Counted from the stretch's first letter, positions 37,107 through 46,823 are shown. The stretch is 64,000 nt of DNA from Serinicoccus marinus DSM 15273 (GCF_008386315.1 NZ_CP043808.1:806001-870000), one strand, 5' to 3'. Program-made: numbers and translations. The notes: generated by a model not told the origin, from the letters alone.

Positions 37107-37841
37107 TCAGCGCGGCCAGACCTGGGCGCGCCAGGCATACCGGGTGGGGCCGGCGCTGTCGCCGGCGCCGTCGGTGCTGCCCAGGATCATGCCGAGCAGC
37201 TCGCGCGGGGAGGGGTAGTCGTCGTCCAGCGCGGCGAGGTACTGCCGGTGCGCCTCCAGCGAGGCGACGCCGCGCTCGAAGGTGTCGGTGACGTCGACCT
37301 CGTGCGTGGGGGTATGCCCGGCCGAGGACGCGATCCAGCGCACCCCGTCCCACGGCTCGTGGCCCTCGGTGACCAGCTCGGGGAAGATCCACCGGTTGCC
37401 CGCCGCGGGCACGGCGTCGATGACGCTCAGGCCGACGACGCGGTGGTCGGCCTGGTTGAGCCCACCGCCCGGGAAGGTCTCGGCGTGCGTGATGGTGGTC
37501 ACCACCTCGGGCCGCACCTCCCGGATCACCCGGGCGAGCTCGCGCCGCAGCCGCAGGCCGGCCTCCAGCACCCCGTCGGAGAAGCCGTCGAGGAAGCGCA
37601 CGTCCACGACGCCCACCTCGCGGGCGCCGTCCCGCTCCTCCTGCTCGCGGACCGGGCCGGCCTCCTCCGGCGGCATCGTGGCGATGCCGGCCTCCCCGCG
37701 CGTGACGAGCAGGTAGGTGACCTCCTTGCCCTCGGCGGTCCACCGGGCCACCGCCGCGGCCGTGCCGTACTCCAGGTCGTCGGGGTGGGCGGCAATGCAC
37801 AGCGCCCGCTGCCAGTCCGTGGGGAAGGTCTCCAGGCTCAT
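37107..37841 (-). CDS. PIG-L family deacetylase
   Basis: A 244-residue zinc-dependent N-acetylglucosaminyl deacetylase-like protein. Metal ligands are in IAAHPDDLEYGTAAAVA and in FPGGGLNQADHRVVG. The family includes MshB and mycothiol S-conjugate amidase, but this member is more general and I do not assign a mycothiol role. Its start overlaps the end of the topoisomerase IB gene by four bases, so the two are co-translated. Confidence 0.88.
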   Translation of the reverse strand: MSLETFPTDWQRALCIAAHPDDLEYGTAAAVARWTAEGKEVTYLLVTRGEAGIATMPPEEAGPVREQEERDGAREVGVVDVRFLDGFSDGVLEAGLRLRRELARVIREVRPEVVTTITHAETFPGGGLNQADHRVVGLSVIDAVPAAGNRWIFPELVTEGHEPWDGVRWIASSAGHTPTHEVDVTDTFERGVASLEAHRQYLAALDDDYPSPRELLGMILGSTDGAGDSAGPTRYAWRAQVWPR

Positions 37842-38833
37842 GCCAGCATCTCTAGCACGGCCTTCTCCAGGTCACGCGTCCGGGCCGCCGGTGAGCGGTG
37901 CCGCCGCCGCGCCACCTCGGCGATCGTCGTGCCGCTCTCGTAGAGGTCGATGACGCGCGGGTCGATGTAGGACGAGCGCGCGACGGTCGGGGTGTTGCCG
38001 AGGTATGCCGCCACCTCGTCCACAGCGGCCTTCACCGCTCTCTTCCGCGAGGCCTGGGTGTCGCCCGCCTCCTCCGAGAGCGCCAGCGAGGTCGCCGCCA
38101 GCACCGTCGCGTGCCAGGTCCGGAAGTCCTTGGCGGTCAGCTCGCCCCCGAGCAGCTCGTCGAGGTAGAGGTTGACCGCGGCGGCGTCGAGGTCGATCCA
38201 GCGGCGCCCGTCCTGGTAGGCCAGCAGCCGCTGCCCGGACCGGCGCCGCCGCATCCGGTCCAGCGCCGCGATGACGTCGGCATCGTCGATCTCGACCGTG
38301 TGCTCGACGCCGGACTTGCCCACGAAGCGGAAGACCAGCACGTCACCCCGGGCGCGGACGTGCCGGCGCTCCAGCGTGGTGAGGCCGAAGCTGCCGTGCG
38401 CGTCGGTGTAGACGTCGCTGCCGATGCGGAAGTAGCCCAGGTCCAGCAGCCGCACGGCGACCGCCTCGGCGCGCTCGGCGGGCATACCCTCCTGCGCCAG
38501 GTCACGGGCCACCCGACGTCGCGCCGCGGGCAGCTCGGCCGCCGCCGCGAGCACCCGGTCGAACTTCATCCGGTCCCGCTTCTCCCGCCAGGCCGGGTGG
38601 TAGAGGTACTGCCGCCGTCCGGCGTCGTCGGTGCCGACCGCCTGGAGGTGCCCCTGCGGGTGCGGGCAGATCCAGACGTCCTGCCAGGCCGGCGGGATGG
38701 CCAGCGCCTTGACCCGCTCGACCTCCTCGTCCGGCAGCCGCTCGCCCTTGGCGTCCAGGTAGGTGAACCCACGCCCGGAACGTCGGCGGGTCCAGCCGGG
38801 CGAGCTGGGGGAGACGGTGCGCAACCGGGGCAT
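37838..38833 (-). CDS. DNA topoisomerase IB
   Basis: A 331-residue topoisomerase of the poxvirus/bacterial type IB family that relaxes supercoils through a 3'-phosphotyrosine. The N-terminal DNA-binding part contains GFTYLDAKGERL and AIPPAWQDVWICPHPQGHLQAVG. The catalytic domain has LGYFRIGSDVY, GKSGVEH, KDFRTWHAT and the nucleophile Tyr in ARSSYIDPRVIDLY. The ATG at 38833 is preceded by the recurrent GGCATAC word. First gene of a two-gene operon, divergent from rpsO. Confidence 0.93.
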   Translation of the reverse strand: MPRLRTVSPSSPGWTRRRSGRGFTYLDAKGERLPDEEVERVKALAIPPAWQDVWICPHPQGHLQAVGTDDAGRRQYLYHPAWREKRDRMKFDRVLAAAAELPAARRRVARDLAQEGMPAERAEAVAVRLLDLGYFRIGSDVYTDAHGSFGLTTLERRHVRARGDVLVFRFVGKSGVEHTVEIDDADVIAALDRMRRRRSGQRLLAYQDGRRWIDLDAAAVNLYLDELLGGELTAKDFRTWHATVLAATSLALSEEAGDTQASRKRAVKAAVDEVAAYLGNTPTVARSSYIDPRVIDLYESGTTIAEVARRRHRSPAARTRDLEKAVLEMLA

Positions 38834-38962
38834 ACGCGCAGATTAGGGCCGATCCCGCCCCACTGATAACCTGAACGGTGCCGTCATGACGGCCGCGGAT
38901 TCGAGAGTGCCCCGGTGAACAGGCCCGGGTTGGCGCCGCGCAACAACACGAAGGAGTCGCCC

Positions 38963-39232
38963 ATGGCGATCGACACTGCCGCCAAGCAGGACATCATCAA
39001 GGAATACGCCACGACCGAGGGCGACACCGGGTCCCCTGAGGTCCAGGTCGCGCTGCTGACCGCCCGCATCAAGGAGCTCACCGAGCACTCCCGCGAGCAC
39101 AAGCACGACCACCACAGCCGCCGCGGCCTGCTGCTGCTGGTCGGCAAGCGCAAGCGGCTGCTGCGCTACCTCGAGGAGATCGACATCGAGCGCTACCGGT
39201 CGCTGATCAAGCGACTCGGCCTGCGCCGCTGA
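38963..39232 (+). CDS. rpsO: 30S ribosomal protein S15
   Basis: An 89-residue S15, complete, binding the central domain of 16S rRNA. The conserved stretches [23 protein letters not shown] and [21 protein letters not shown] are present. AAGGAG lies six bases before the ATG. As in most bacteria it precedes pnp, separated here by a terminator-like hairpin. Confidence 0.97.
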   Translation: MAIDTAAKQDIIKEYATTEGDTGSPEVQVALLTARIKELTEHSREHKHDHHSRRGLLLLVGKRKRLLRYLEEIDIERYRSLIKRLGLRR

Positions 39233-39243
39233 GACTTCGCCTG

Positions 39244-39272
39244 GGAGCGGTTCCCGTCACGGGGACCGCTCC
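39244..39272 (+). terminator. Hairpin between rpsO and pnp
   Basis: A 13-bp stem (GGAGCGGTTCCCG with one G-U pair) and a three-base loop, 12 bp after the rpsO stop. It may end rpsO mRNA or be an RNase III site for pnp autoregulation. Confidence 0.65.
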
Positions 39273-39380
39273 TTCGCGTATGAGGTGGGGGGCCGACGCG
39301 CGTCCCTCACCAGCAGGACCGGCCGGGCACAACGATGATGCCCCGCGCCGTGAGCAGAGTTGAGCAGAAAAGGAGGGCCC

Positions 39381-41927
39381 ATGGAGGGTCCAGAGATCAC
39401 CTTCGCCGAAGCCGCCATCGACAACGGCTCCTTCGGCATCCGCACCGTCCGGTTCGAGACCGGGCGCCTGGCCAAGCAGGCCGGCGGCTCCGTCACCGCC
39501 TACCTCGACGACGACACCATGCTGCTGTCGACCACCACGGCCGGCAAGCACCCCAAGGACCACTTCGACTTCTTCCCGCTGACGGTGGACGTCGAGGAGA
39601 AGATGTATGCCCTCGGCAAGATCCCGGGCAGCTTCTTCCGCCGTGAGGGTCGCCCGTCCACGGACGCGATCCTCACCTGCCGGCTGATCGACCGCCCGCT
39701 GCGCCCGACCTTCGCCAAGGGGCTGCGCAACGAGGTCCAGGTCGTCATCACCGTGCTGTCCCTCAACCCCGAGCACCAGTACGACGTGCTCGCGATCAAC
39801 GCGGCCTCCGCGTCCACCCAGATCTCGGGCCTGCCCTTCAGCGGCCCGATCGGCGCGACGCGGATCTCCCTCATCGACGGGCAGTGGGTGGCCTTCCCGA
39901 ACTTCTCCGACGCCGAGCGCTCGACCTTCGACATGGTCGTCGCCGGGCGGGTCGTCGACGGTGACGACGTGGCCATCATGATGGTCGAGGCCGAGTCCAC
40001 CGAGGCGACCTGGGACCTGGTGAAGTCCGAGGGCAAGCAGGCCCCGACCGAGGAGGTCGTGGCTCAGGGCCTCGAGGAGTCCAAGAAGTTCATCAAGGCC
40101 CTCTGCGACGCTCAGGCCCAGCTCGCCCAGGAGTCCGCCAAGGAGGTCCAGGAGTTCCCGCGCTTCCTCGACTACGAGGACGACGCCTACTCCGCCGTCG
40201 AGGAAGCCACCAGCGGTGACCTCGCCACGGCGCTGCAGATCGCCGGCAAGGCCGAGCGCGACGACCGCGTCGACGAAATCAAGGCCGCCATGATGACCCG
40301 GCTGGCCGGCGACGACGACGGGTCGGGCGCCGCCTTCGCCGGTCGCGAGAAGGAGCTGTCCGCGGCCTACCGCGCCGTGCAGAAGAAGCTCATCCGTGAG
40401 CGCATCCTGCGCGACGAGGTCCGTATCGACGGTCGCGGGCTCAAGGACATCCGTGCCCTGTCCGCCGAGGTCGAGGTCATCCCGCGGGCGCACGGCTCGG
40501 CGATCTTCGAGCGCGGCGAGACCCAGATCATGGGCGTGACCACGCTCAACATGCTGCGCATGGAGCAGCAGCTGGACACCCTCTCCCCGGTGTCCCGCAA
40601 GCGCTACATGCACAACTACAACTTCCCGCCCTACTCGACCGGTGAGACCGGTCGCGTCGGCTCGCCCAAGCGGCGCGAGATCGGCCACGGCGCGCTCGCC
40701 GAGCGGGCCCTCATGCCGGTGCTGCCGGCGCGCGAAGAGTTCCCCTACGCGATCCGCCAGGTGTCCGAGGCGCTCGGCTCCAACGGCTCGACCTCGATGG
40801 GCTCGGTCTGCGCGTCCACGATGTCGCTGCTCAACGCTGGTGTGCCGCTGCGCGCGCCGGTGGCGGGCATCGCGATGGGACTGGTCTCGGCGGAGATCAA
40901 GAACGACGCCGGGACGTCCGAGACGAAGTATGCCGCGCTGACCGACATCCTCGGCGCCGAGGACGCCTTCGGCGACATGGACTTCAAGGTCGCCGGCACC
41001 AAGGAGTTCGTCACCGCGATCCAGCTGGACACCAAGCTCGACGGCATCCCCGCCGACGTGCTCGCCGGCGCCCTGACCCAGGCCCGCGACGCGCGTCTGC
41101 ACATCCTGGACGTCATGAACGAGGCGATCGACGCCCCGGACGAGATGAGCCCCTACGCCCCGCGGGTGATCTCGGTGCGCGTGCCCACCGACAAGATCGG
41201 CGAGGTCATCGGCCCGAAGGGCAAGATGATCAACCAGATCCAGGAGGACACCGGCGCCGACATCTCGATCGAGGACGACGGCACCGTCTACATCGGCGCG
41301 ACCGACGGCCCCTCGGCCGAGGCCGCGCGGGCGGCGATCAACGCGATCGCCAACCCGCAGATGCCGGAGGTCGGCGAGCGCTTCCTCGGGACCGTGGTCA
41401 AGACCACGACCTTCGGGGCGTTCGTGTCGCTGCTGCCGGGCAAGGACGGGCTGCTGCACATCTCCGAGATCCGCAAGCTCGTCGGTGGCCAGCGCATCGA
41501 CGCGGTCGAGGACGTGCTGGGCGTGGGCCAGAAGGTCCAGGTCGAGCTCAAGGAGATCGACCCCCGCGGCAAGCTCTCGCTCGCGGCGGTCGTCGCGCAG
41601 GAGCAGGGCGCGTCGGGCGAGGGCCAGACCCCGGCCCCGGAGCAGGGGCAGCCCGCCGGTGACGCCGGGGAGCCCAGCCGTGCGGACGACGCCGAGGCGC
41701 CCGAGGTGACCGAGCCGGCCACCAGCGGTGACGCCGACGGCGGCGACGCCGACGGCGGTGACGCCTCCGGGAGCGACGCCTCCGGGAGCGACGCCGAGGG
41801 CGAGGGCGGCGAGCGTCCGCGTCGTCAGCGCCGCCGTCGGGGCGGCCGTGGTCGTGGCGGCAACGGTGGTGGCACCGGCGCCGCCTCGGACTCCGCCGAG
41901 TCGGACGGCTCCGGCTCCGAGGTCTGA
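39381..41927 (+). CDS. pnp: Polyribonucleotide nucleotidyltransferase (PNPase) with long acidic/Arg-Gly tail
   Basis: A 848-residue 3'-5' phosphorolytic exoribonuclease. Two RNase PH domains ([59 protein letters not shown]), a KH domain ([17 protein letters not shown]) and an S1 domain ([27 protein letters not shown]) are complete. About 110 residues follow the S1 domain: first Gln/Pro/Glu-rich, then repeats of [18 protein letters not shown], then [18 protein letters not shown]. Such a tail is unusual for PNPase and resembles RNA-binding or scaffold tails of actinobacterial RNase E/J partners. AGGAGG stands six bases before the ATG. Confidence 0.96.
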   Translation: MEGPEITFAEAAIDNGSFGIRTVRFETGRLAKQAGGSVTAYLDDDTMLLSTTTAGKHPKDHFDFFPLTVDVEEKMYALGKIPGSFFRREGRPSTDAILTCRLIDRPLRPTFAKGLRNEVQVVITVLSLNPEHQYDVLAINAASASTQISGLPFSGPIGATRISLIDGQWVAFPNFSDAERSTFDMVVAGRVVDGDDVAIMMVEAESTEATWDLVKSEGKQAPTEEVVAQGLEESKKFIKALCDAQAQLAQESAKEVQEFPRFLDYEDDAYSAVEEATSGDLATALQIAGKAERDDRVDEIKAAMMTRLAGDDDGSGAAFAGREKELSAAYRAVQKKLIRERILRDEVRIDGRGLKDIRALSAEVEVIPRAHGSAIFERGETQIMGVTTLNMLRMEQQLDTLSPVSRKRYMHNYNFPPYSTGETGRVGSPKRREIGHGALAERALMPVLPAREEFPYAIRQVSEALGSNGSTSMGSVCASTMSLLNAGVPLRAPVAGIAMGLVSAEIKNDAGTSETKYAALTDILGAEDAFGDMDFKVAGTKEFVTAIQLDTKLDGIPADVLAGALTQARDARLHILDVMNEAIDAPDEMSPYAPRVISVRVPTDKIGEVIGPKGKMINQIQEDTGADISIEDDGTVYIGATDGPSAEAARAAINAIANPQMPEVGERFLGTVVKTTTFGAFVSLLPGKDGLLHISEIRKLVGGQRIDAVEDVLGVGQKVQVELKEIDPRGKLSLAAVVAQEQGASGEGQTPAPEQGQPAGDAGEPSRADDAEAPEVTEPATSGDADGGDADGGDASGSDASGSDAEGEGGERPRRQRRRRGGRGRGGNGGGTGAASDSAESDGSGSEV

Positions 41928-41969
41928 TCGACCTGAGGCGCGGCACGACGCTGCCGCAGGCATGACGTG

Positions 41970-42003
41970 AGGAAGGGCGGGCCCGATCGGGCCCGCCCTT
42001 CCT
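41970..42003 (+). terminator. Terminator palindrome after pnp
   Basis: A perfect palindrome with arms AGGAAGGGCGGGCCC around GATC, 43 bp after the pnp stop. It lies 25 bp from the end of the convergent small gene, so it probably serves both directions. Confidence 0.8.
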
Positions 42004-42027
42004 GCGCGTGTGTCGTCGTCCGGCTGC

Positions 42028-42183
42028 TCAGGCCAGCGCCTTGCGCCGGATCCTGGGTGCGGGGGCGTCGACGTGCCAGCGCATCTCCATCCGGGTGCGG
42101 CCGGTGGTGTCGGTGACCGGGACCCACGTGAGGGCCCGGGTCGCGCGCGTGGTGTCGGTCCGCAGGGAGCGAACGGTCGCCAT
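42028..42183 (-). CDS. 51-residue conserved-looking small protein
   Basis: A short gene with a very strong ribosome site (GGAGGAGGT, seven bases before the ATG). The product begins MATVRSLRTDTTRATRALTW and continues WVPVTDTTGRTRMEMRWHV, ending with a basic tail (RIRRKALA). It is basic, with no membrane segment or Cys. I do not recognise the family. Upstream lies a cluster of GTTCAC half-sites and a TATGCT-like -10 (near 42246), so it probably has its own regulated promoter. Its 3' end faces the pnp terminator. Confidence 0.7.
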   Translation of the reverse strand: MATVRSLRTDTTRATRALTWVPVTDTTGRTRMEMRWHVDAPAPRIRRKALA

Positions 42184-42223
42184 GGGGTCCACCTCCTCCG
42201 AGAGATGAGTCTCGGCTCGAATC

Positions 42224-42284
42224 GTTCATCTGCTGTTCACCGAGCATACCCCAGAGTTCACCGAGAAGTGAACAGAAGGTGAAC
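42224..42284. promoter_or_regulatory. Cluster of GTTCAC/GTGAAC half-sites upstream of the small gene
   Basis: GTTCACCGAG occurs at 42235-42244 and 42256-42265 (21 bp apart), and GTGAAC at 42268-42273 and 42279-42284 (11 bp apart), with a weaker GTTCA at 42224. GTTCAC-N6-GTGAAC (42256-42273) is a perfect dyad. This looks like an operator overlapping the promoter of the 51-residue gene. The regulator is unknown. Confidence 0.6.
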
Positions 42285-42301
42285 GCGCGTCGTCGTCACG
42301 T

Positions 42302-43480
42302 TCAGGATGTGGCGGGGGTGGCGGCTGTGGTGCCCACGGAGCGCACGACGGCGCTGACGACCGCCTCCAACGGGCCGCGTCGACCGACGGCCACCAGCAT
42401 GGCGCCCACCACCAGCGCGAGGAGGCTGTGCGCCAGCAGACCGGTCGAGGTGTCCGGCGCCCAGGGGCCGGCGTCGCCCAGGGGTGTGGCCAGCAGCACG
42501 ACGTGTGCCGAGTAGAGGCTGAGGGTGGCGCGACCGGCTCCCGCGAGCAGGGCCCAGGGCAGGACGGAGAACACGCGGACCAGGATGAGGCAGCACCCGA
42601 GCACGAACGTCGCCGCTGCGGTCGTGTGCACGAGGTCCACGACGCTGCCGCTGTGCCTCGCCCAGACGCCGAGCCACCAGGGACTGCCCTCGGGGTGGGT
42701 GCCGTAGAAGCCGGTGCGCCGCTGGTGGTCGAGCACTGCCCAGTCGCCTGGGCCGAGCCCGACCGTGGCCAGCAGCGAGGTGCGCACCTCCTCGCTGCGT
42801 GTGACCAGCCTCGAGACGCCGAGGGCGAGCACCGCGGTCGCCCCGGAGGCGAGGACGAGGGGTCGGGTGACCCGAGTGCCGGGGCCGCGGTCGTGCAGGA
42901 CGCGGCCCACCGCCATCCCGGCGAAGAGGTAGGTCGCCCAGGTGAGGACCGGGTAGTAGCCGGTGACGAGCAGCTCGCCGAGGAGCTGGAGCGGCCCCGT
43001 GAGCAGCGTGGCCAGGGACGGCACGGCCAGCGTGGGCTCGGGCAGCGCCGAGCGCAAGGTCAGGCTGAGCACCGGGCTGAGGAGCCCCCAGGCGAGTGCC
43101 AGCCAGGCCAATGGTGCCGCCCGCCAGGAGAGCACCGGCAGGGCGCAGCAGAAGAGCAGGCCGTAGTACGTGAGGATCACCGCGATCCCGGAGCTGGGCA
43201 GTCCCAGCAGCAGCCCCAGGCCGCCGACGAGCGCGGCGCGGACCAGGACCCGGCGGCGGTGGAGGCGCGGATCGGCCAGCACCTCGGTCCGGGGCGAGGC
43301 CAGGACGAGGCTCACCCCGGCCAGGACGGCGAAGAGCGCGGAGGAGCGACCCGCGACGGTCTGGAACACCCAGCTCACCCCACCGGGCCCGGGCCCCTCC
43401 TGCTCGACCAGGTGGGCGGCGAACATCCCCAGCAGCGCGAGCGTGCGCGCCAGATCCACCCCCACCAACCGGCCGGCCAC
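42302..43480 (-). CDS. Membrane acyltransferase-like protein (heparan-alpha-glucosaminide N-acetyltransferase/DUF418-like)
   Basis: A 392-residue polytopic protein with about ten membrane helices. The start GRLVGVDLARTLALLGMFAAHL is the hallmark of the DUF1624/HGSNAT-like and DUF418 acyltransferases, which move acetyl or acyl groups onto sugars outside the membrane. Other conserved parts are FAVLAGVSLVLASPR, ILTYYGLLFCCALPVL, and GAGRATLSLYSAHVVLL near the C-terminus. The substrate cannot be told. It lies 35 bp downstream of a GNAT gene on the same strand and is probably co-transcribed. Confidence 0.8.
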   Translation of the reverse strand: MAGRLVGVDLARTLALLGMFAAHLVEQEGPGPGGVSWVFQTVAGRSSALFAVLAGVSLVLASPRTEVLADPRLHRRRVLVRAALVGGLGLLLGLPSSGIAVILTYYGLLFCCALPVLSWRAAPLAWLALAWGLLSPVLSLTLRSALPEPTLAVPSLATLLTGPLQLLGELLVTGYYPVLTWATYLFAGMAVGRVLHDRGPGTRVTRPLVLASGATAVLALGVSRLVTRSEEVRTSLLATVGLGPGDWAVLDHQRRTGFYGTHPEGSPWWLGVWARHSGSVVDLVHTTAAATFVLGCCLILVRVFSVLPWALLAGAGRATLSLYSAHVVLLATPLGDAGPWAPDTSTGLLAHSLLALVVGAMLVAVGRRGPLEAVVSAVVRSVGTTAATPATS

Positions 43481-43515
43481 GTCAGGACCCTCGCCTCAGG
43501 TGCCCGTGGGCGGCG

Positions 43516-44082
43516 TCACGGCCACGCCACCAGGCGGACCTCGCGGACGGTCCGCCCGTCGTCGGCCACCACCCGGTCACGCCACGCGCCGTCCGGCTCG
43601 AAGCCGGCGGCCTGGAGGAAGCCCCGCGTGACCTCGGCCTCGGCCAGCACCCAGGTGGCCACCGCCTCGAGCCCGTCCTGGGCGGCTCGCAGGGTGTCGA
43701 CCGCAGCGTTGAGCAGGCGGGAGCCGTGGCCGGCGCGGCGCGCCTCGGGGTGGACGCCACCGTCGAGGAGCAGCGCCGAGGTGCCCTCGGGCAGACCTGG
43801 CTCCTCCTCCGCCGGACCGACCGCGACGTAGCCGGTGACCTGCGGTCCGGCGCACGCGACCAGCAGGCGGTGCCGCGGGGAGGGCGGGTGCTCCAGCGAC
43901 TGGCGCCATGCCGAGGCGAACCGTGGGCCGGTCAGCGCCTCCAGGACCTCGGGGTCGAGCACGTCGGCATACTCCTGCTGCCAGACGAAGGCCTGCACGA
44001 GCCCCACCGCGGGCGCGTCGTTGGGGCGCGCGGTGCGGACGCTGGCGTCGGCGGCGGGGGCCTGCTCGTGCGGATGGCTCAT
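43516..44082 (-). CDS. GNAT family N-acetyltransferase
   Basis: A complete 188-residue acetyltransferase. Conserved features are VRTARPNDAPAVGLVQAFVWQQEY, LLVACAGPQVTGYVAVGPAEEEPG, and the acetyl-CoA loop in LDGGVHPEARRAGHGSRLLNAAVD (RRAGHGS in place of RGxGxG/A), followed by TRGFLQAAGFEPDG. The substrate is unknown. Probable -10 GAGACT six bases before the ATG. It is divergent from the paa operon. Confidence 0.87.
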   Translation of the reverse strand: MSHPHEQAPAADASVRTARPNDAPAVGLVQAFVWQQEYADVLDPEVLEALTGPRFASAWRQSLEHPPSPRHRLLVACAGPQVTGYVAVGPAEEEPGLPEGTSALLLDGGVHPEARRAGHGSRLLNAAVDTLRAAQDGLEAVATWVLAEAEVTRGFLQAAGFEPDGAWRDRVVADDGRTVREVRLVAWP

Positions 44083-44141
44083 CGTCCCAGTCTCGCACCC
44101 GCGGTTTGTTACACCGCGACCGTCGAATGACGTGACGCGCG

Positions 44142-44171
44142 TTATACAAAGTCAGGGATCTCTGGCACACT
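44142..44171 (+). promoter_or_regulatory. Promoter of the paa operon
   Basis: TTATAC (44142-44147) and CACACT (44166-44171) are spaced by 18 bp, and the -10 ends six bases before the paaA ATG, so the mRNA is probably leaderless. I see no clear operator palindrome for a PaaR-type repressor. Confidence 0.4.
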
Positions 44172-44177
44172 GGGGTC

Positions 44178-45206
44178 ATGTACGGCAACGACTTCGGCCA
44201 GCCAGGCACCGACACCCAGGCGAAGCCCTCGCCGCTCAATGCGGCGGAGACGGAGGACTACACCGAGGCGCTCGCCGCCTACTTCGACGGGCTGGTCGAG
44301 GACGACCAGCGGGTCGAGCCGCGCGACGCCATGCCGGAGGCCTATCGCACCACCCTGATCCGGCAGATGGCGCAGCACGCGCACTCCGAGATCATCGGCA
44401 TGCAGCCGGAGGGCAACTGGATCAGCCGGGCGCCCAGCCTGCGCCGCAAGGCGATCCTCATGGCCAAGGTCCAGGACGAGGCCGGGCACGGGCTTTACCT
44501 CTACTCCGCCGCGGAGACCCTCGGGGTGGATCGTTCCGAGCTGCTCGACAAGCTGCACCAGGGCAAGCAGAAGTACTCTTCGATCTTCAACTACCCCACG
44601 CTGACCTGGGCCGACGTGGGCGCGATCGGCTGGCTCGTCGACGGCGCCGCGATCATGAACCAGGTGCCGCTGTGCCGCTGCTCCTACGGCCCCTACGCCC
44701 GCGCGATGATCCGCGTGTGCAAGGAGGAGTCCTTCCACCAGCGGCAGGGCTTCGAGATCCTCTGGACGCTCGCCCGTGGCACCGAGGAGCAGCAGGCGAT
44801 GGCGCAGGACGCCGCCGACCGGTGGTGGTGGCCGGCGCTGATGATGTTCGGCCCGCCGGACTCCGGCGAGGCGGCCAGCAACGGGCATACCGCCCAGAGC
44901 ATGGCCTGGGGGATCAAGCGGTTCTCCAACGACGACCTGCGGCAGAAGTTCATCGACATGACCGTCCCGCAGGCGCAGAAGCTCGGCCTGACCCTGCCCG
45001 ACCCGGACCTGCGGTGGAACGAGGAGCGCGGGCACTGGGACTTCGGCGACATCGACTGGGACGAGTTCTGGCGCGTGCTCAAGGGCGACGGCCCGTGCAA
45101 CGAGCAGCGGATCAGCACCCGCGTCCAGGCGCACGAGGACGGCGCGTGGGTGCGTGAGGCCGCGGCGGCGTATGCCGACAAGCAGGCCGCGCAGGAGGTC
45201 GCATGA
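44178..45206 (+). CDS. paaA: Phenylacetyl-CoA 1,2-epoxidase subunit PaaA
   Basis: A 342-residue catalytic subunit of the bacterial multicomponent oxygenase that epoxidises phenylacetyl-CoA. The diiron ligands are in [28 protein letters not shown] and [31 protein letters not shown] is a typical PaaA stretch. The ATG is six bases after the -10 box. It overlaps paaB by four bases (ATGA). With paaB-E it forms the complete epoxidase. Confidence 0.97.
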   Translation: MYGNDFGQPGTDTQAKPSPLNAAETEDYTEALAAYFDGLVEDDQRVEPRDAMPEAYRTTLIRQMAQHAHSEIIGMQPEGNWISRAPSLRRKAILMAKVQDEAGHGLYLYSAAETLGVDRSELLDKLHQGKQKYSSIFNYPTLTWADVGAIGWLVDGAAIMNQVPLCRCSYGPYARAMIRVCKEESFHQRQGFEILWTLARGTEEQQAMAQDAADRWWWPALMMFGPPDSGEAASNGHTAQSMAWGIKRFSNDDLRQKFIDMTVPQAQKLGLTLPDPDLRWNEERGHWDFGDIDWDEFWRVLKGDGPCNEQRISTRVQAHEDGAWVREAAAAYADKQAAQEVA

Positions 45207-45490
45207 CCACCGCCGGCTGGCCGCTGTGGGAGGTCTTCGTGCGGGCCAAGCGTGGGCTGTCGCACGTGCACGCCGGGTCGTTGCACGCCCCCGACCGGGA
45301 GATGGCGCTGCGCAACGCGCGGGACCTCTACACCCGGCGGCAGGAGGGTGTGTCGATCTGGGTCGTCGCCTCCAGCGACATCACCGCCTCCAGCCCGGAC
45401 GAGCGCGACAGCTTCTTCGACCCGGCCGCCGACAAGGTCTACCGGCACCCCACGTTCTACGACGTGCCGGAGGACGTGGAGTACCTGTGA
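45203..45490 (+). CDS. paaB: Phenylacetyl-CoA epoxidase subunit PaaB
   Basis: A 95-residue structural subunit. [20 protein letters not shown] at the N-terminus and [19 protein letters not shown] are conserved. PaaB bridges the PaaAC heterodimers in the complex. It overlaps paaA and paaC by four bases each, indicating coupled translation. Confidence 0.96.
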   Translation: MTTAGWPLWEVFVRAKRGLSHVHAGSLHAPDREMALRNARDLYTRRQEGVSIWVVASSDITASSPDERDSFFDPAADKVYRHPTFYDVPEDVEYL

Positions 45491-46251
45491 GCGAGCAGCA
45501 CCACGTCGACTACCTCCTCGGGTTCGGCGACGACGCCCTCATCTATGCCCAGCGGCTCGGGGAGTGGCTCACCCACGCCCCGCAGATCGAGGAGGACATG
45601 GCCCTCGGCAACGTCGGGCTCGACCTCGTCGGGCAGGCCCGCGCGCTGCTGACCCGCGCCGGGGAGGTGGAGGGGGCCGACCCGGTGCGGGACGAGGACG
45701 ACCTCGCGATGCTGCGCGACGAGCGCGAGTTCCGCAACGTGCAGCTCGTCGAGCAGCCGCGCGGCGACTTCGCGCACGAGATGGCGCGGATGCTGTGGTT
45801 CTCCGCCTACCAGTGCGAGCTGTATGCCCGCCTGCTCGACTCCGCCGACGAGACGCTGGCCGCCATCGCCGCGAAGGCGGTCAAGGAGGTCGACTACCAC
45901 CGCGACCACGCGACGCAGTGGGTGCTGCGCCTCGGCGACGGCACGGCGGAGAGCCACGAGCGGATGCAGCAGGGGCTCGTCGCCGTCCACCCCTACGTCG
46001 CCGAACTGGGCGAGGACCACGACGCCGCGCGCTGGGCCGCCGAGCAGGGGATCGGCGTGCTTCCGTCGACCTTGACCGAGGCCGTCAACGAGCACGTCGG
46101 GCAGGTGCTGGAGCGGGCCACGCTGAGCATGCCCGACGCGCCCCGCTGGCACGCCCGCGGCGGTCGCGACGGGATCCACTCCGAGCAGATGGGCTACCTG
46201 CTCGCCGAGATGCAGCACATCCACCGCAGCCATCCCGGGGCGACCTGGTGA
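45487..46251 (+). CDS. paaC: Phenylacetyl-CoA epoxidase subunit PaaC
   Basis: A 254-residue ferritin-like structural subunit that lacks a functional diiron site and pairs with PaaA. DYLLGFGDDALIYAQRLGEW and ALGNVGLDLVGQARALL are typical, as is AAKAVKEVDYHRDHATQWV. The GTG start overlaps the paaB stop (GTGA). The C-terminal EQMGYLLAEMQHIHRSHPGA matches the family end. Confidence 0.95.
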   Translation: MSEQHHVDYLLGFGDDALIYAQRLGEWLTHAPQIEEDMALGNVGLDLVGQARALLTRAGEVEGADPVRDEDDLAMLRDEREFRNVQLVEQPRGDFAHEMARMLWFSAYQCELYARLLDSADETLAAIAAKAVKEVDYHRDHATQWVLRLGDGTAESHERMQQGLVAVHPYVAELGEDHDAARWAAEQGIGVLPSTLTEAVNEHVGQVLERATLSMPDAPRWHARGGRDGIHSEQMGYLLAEMQHIHRSHPGATW

Positions 46252-46820
46252 TGGTGGCTGCACCAGGAGACCGCCCTGAGCCAGCCCGTGCCGGGCTGCC
46301 CGGCGCCGGGCTGACCGACGCCGAGCTGGCGGACGCCGAGCGGGCGATCCGCGGGGTCGCCGACCCCGAGATCCCGGTCATCACCATCGACGACCTCGGG
46401 GTCATCCGCGACGTCGAGCCCGCCGACGTCAACGGCAGCCCCGGGCTCCGGGTGACCATCACCCCGACCTACTCCGGTTGCCCCGCCATGCACGCGATGG
46501 AGGACGGCGTGCGCGAGGCGGCGCAGCGGCACGGCATACCCGTCGACGTCGTGACCCGGCTCTCGCCGGCGTGGACCACCGACTGGATGAGCGAGGAGGG
46601 GCGCACCAAGCTGCGCCGCTTCGGGATCGCGCCGCCCACCGGCGACCGGGCGCACGCGGCCGGCCCGGTGCCCGTCGGGCTGCAGATCCGGGTGGTCGCC
46701 TGCCCGCACTGCGGATCGCAGGACACCGAGGAGGTCGCCCGCTTCGGGTCGACCGCCTGCAAGGCGCTGCGGCGGTGCCGTACGTGCCGGGAGCCGTTCG
46801 ACGAGTTCAAGACGATCTGA
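46251..46820 (+). CDS. paaD: Phenylacetate catabolism protein PaaD (MIP18/DUF59 family)
   Basis: A 189-residue iron-sulfur assembly-type protein needed to mature the PaaE ferredoxin or the complex. The DUF59 core is ADPEIPVITIDDLGVIRDV and TPTYSGCPAMHAMEDGV, and a C-terminal zinc finger (CPHCGSQDTEEVARFG, CKALRRCRTCREPFDEFK) is present. The ATG shares a base with the paaC stop. An ATA isoleucine codon occurs in HGIPVD within GGCATACC. Confidence 0.94.
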   Translation: MVAAPGDRPEPARAGLPGAGLTDAELADAERAIRGVADPEIPVITIDDLGVIRDVEPADVNGSPGLRVTITPTYSGCPAMHAMEDGVREAAQRHGIPVDVVTRLSPAWTTDWMSEEGRTKLRRFGIAPPTGDRAHAAGPVPVGLQIRVVACPHCGSQDTEEVARFGSTACKALRRCRTCREPFDEFKTI

Positions 46821-46823
46821 TCG

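Noticed and set aside
42224..42284. LexA (SOS) box upstream of the small gene
   Set aside because: The half-sites are GTTCAC/GTGAAC with six-base spacing, not the TCGAAC-N4-GTTCGA form of actinobacterial LexA.
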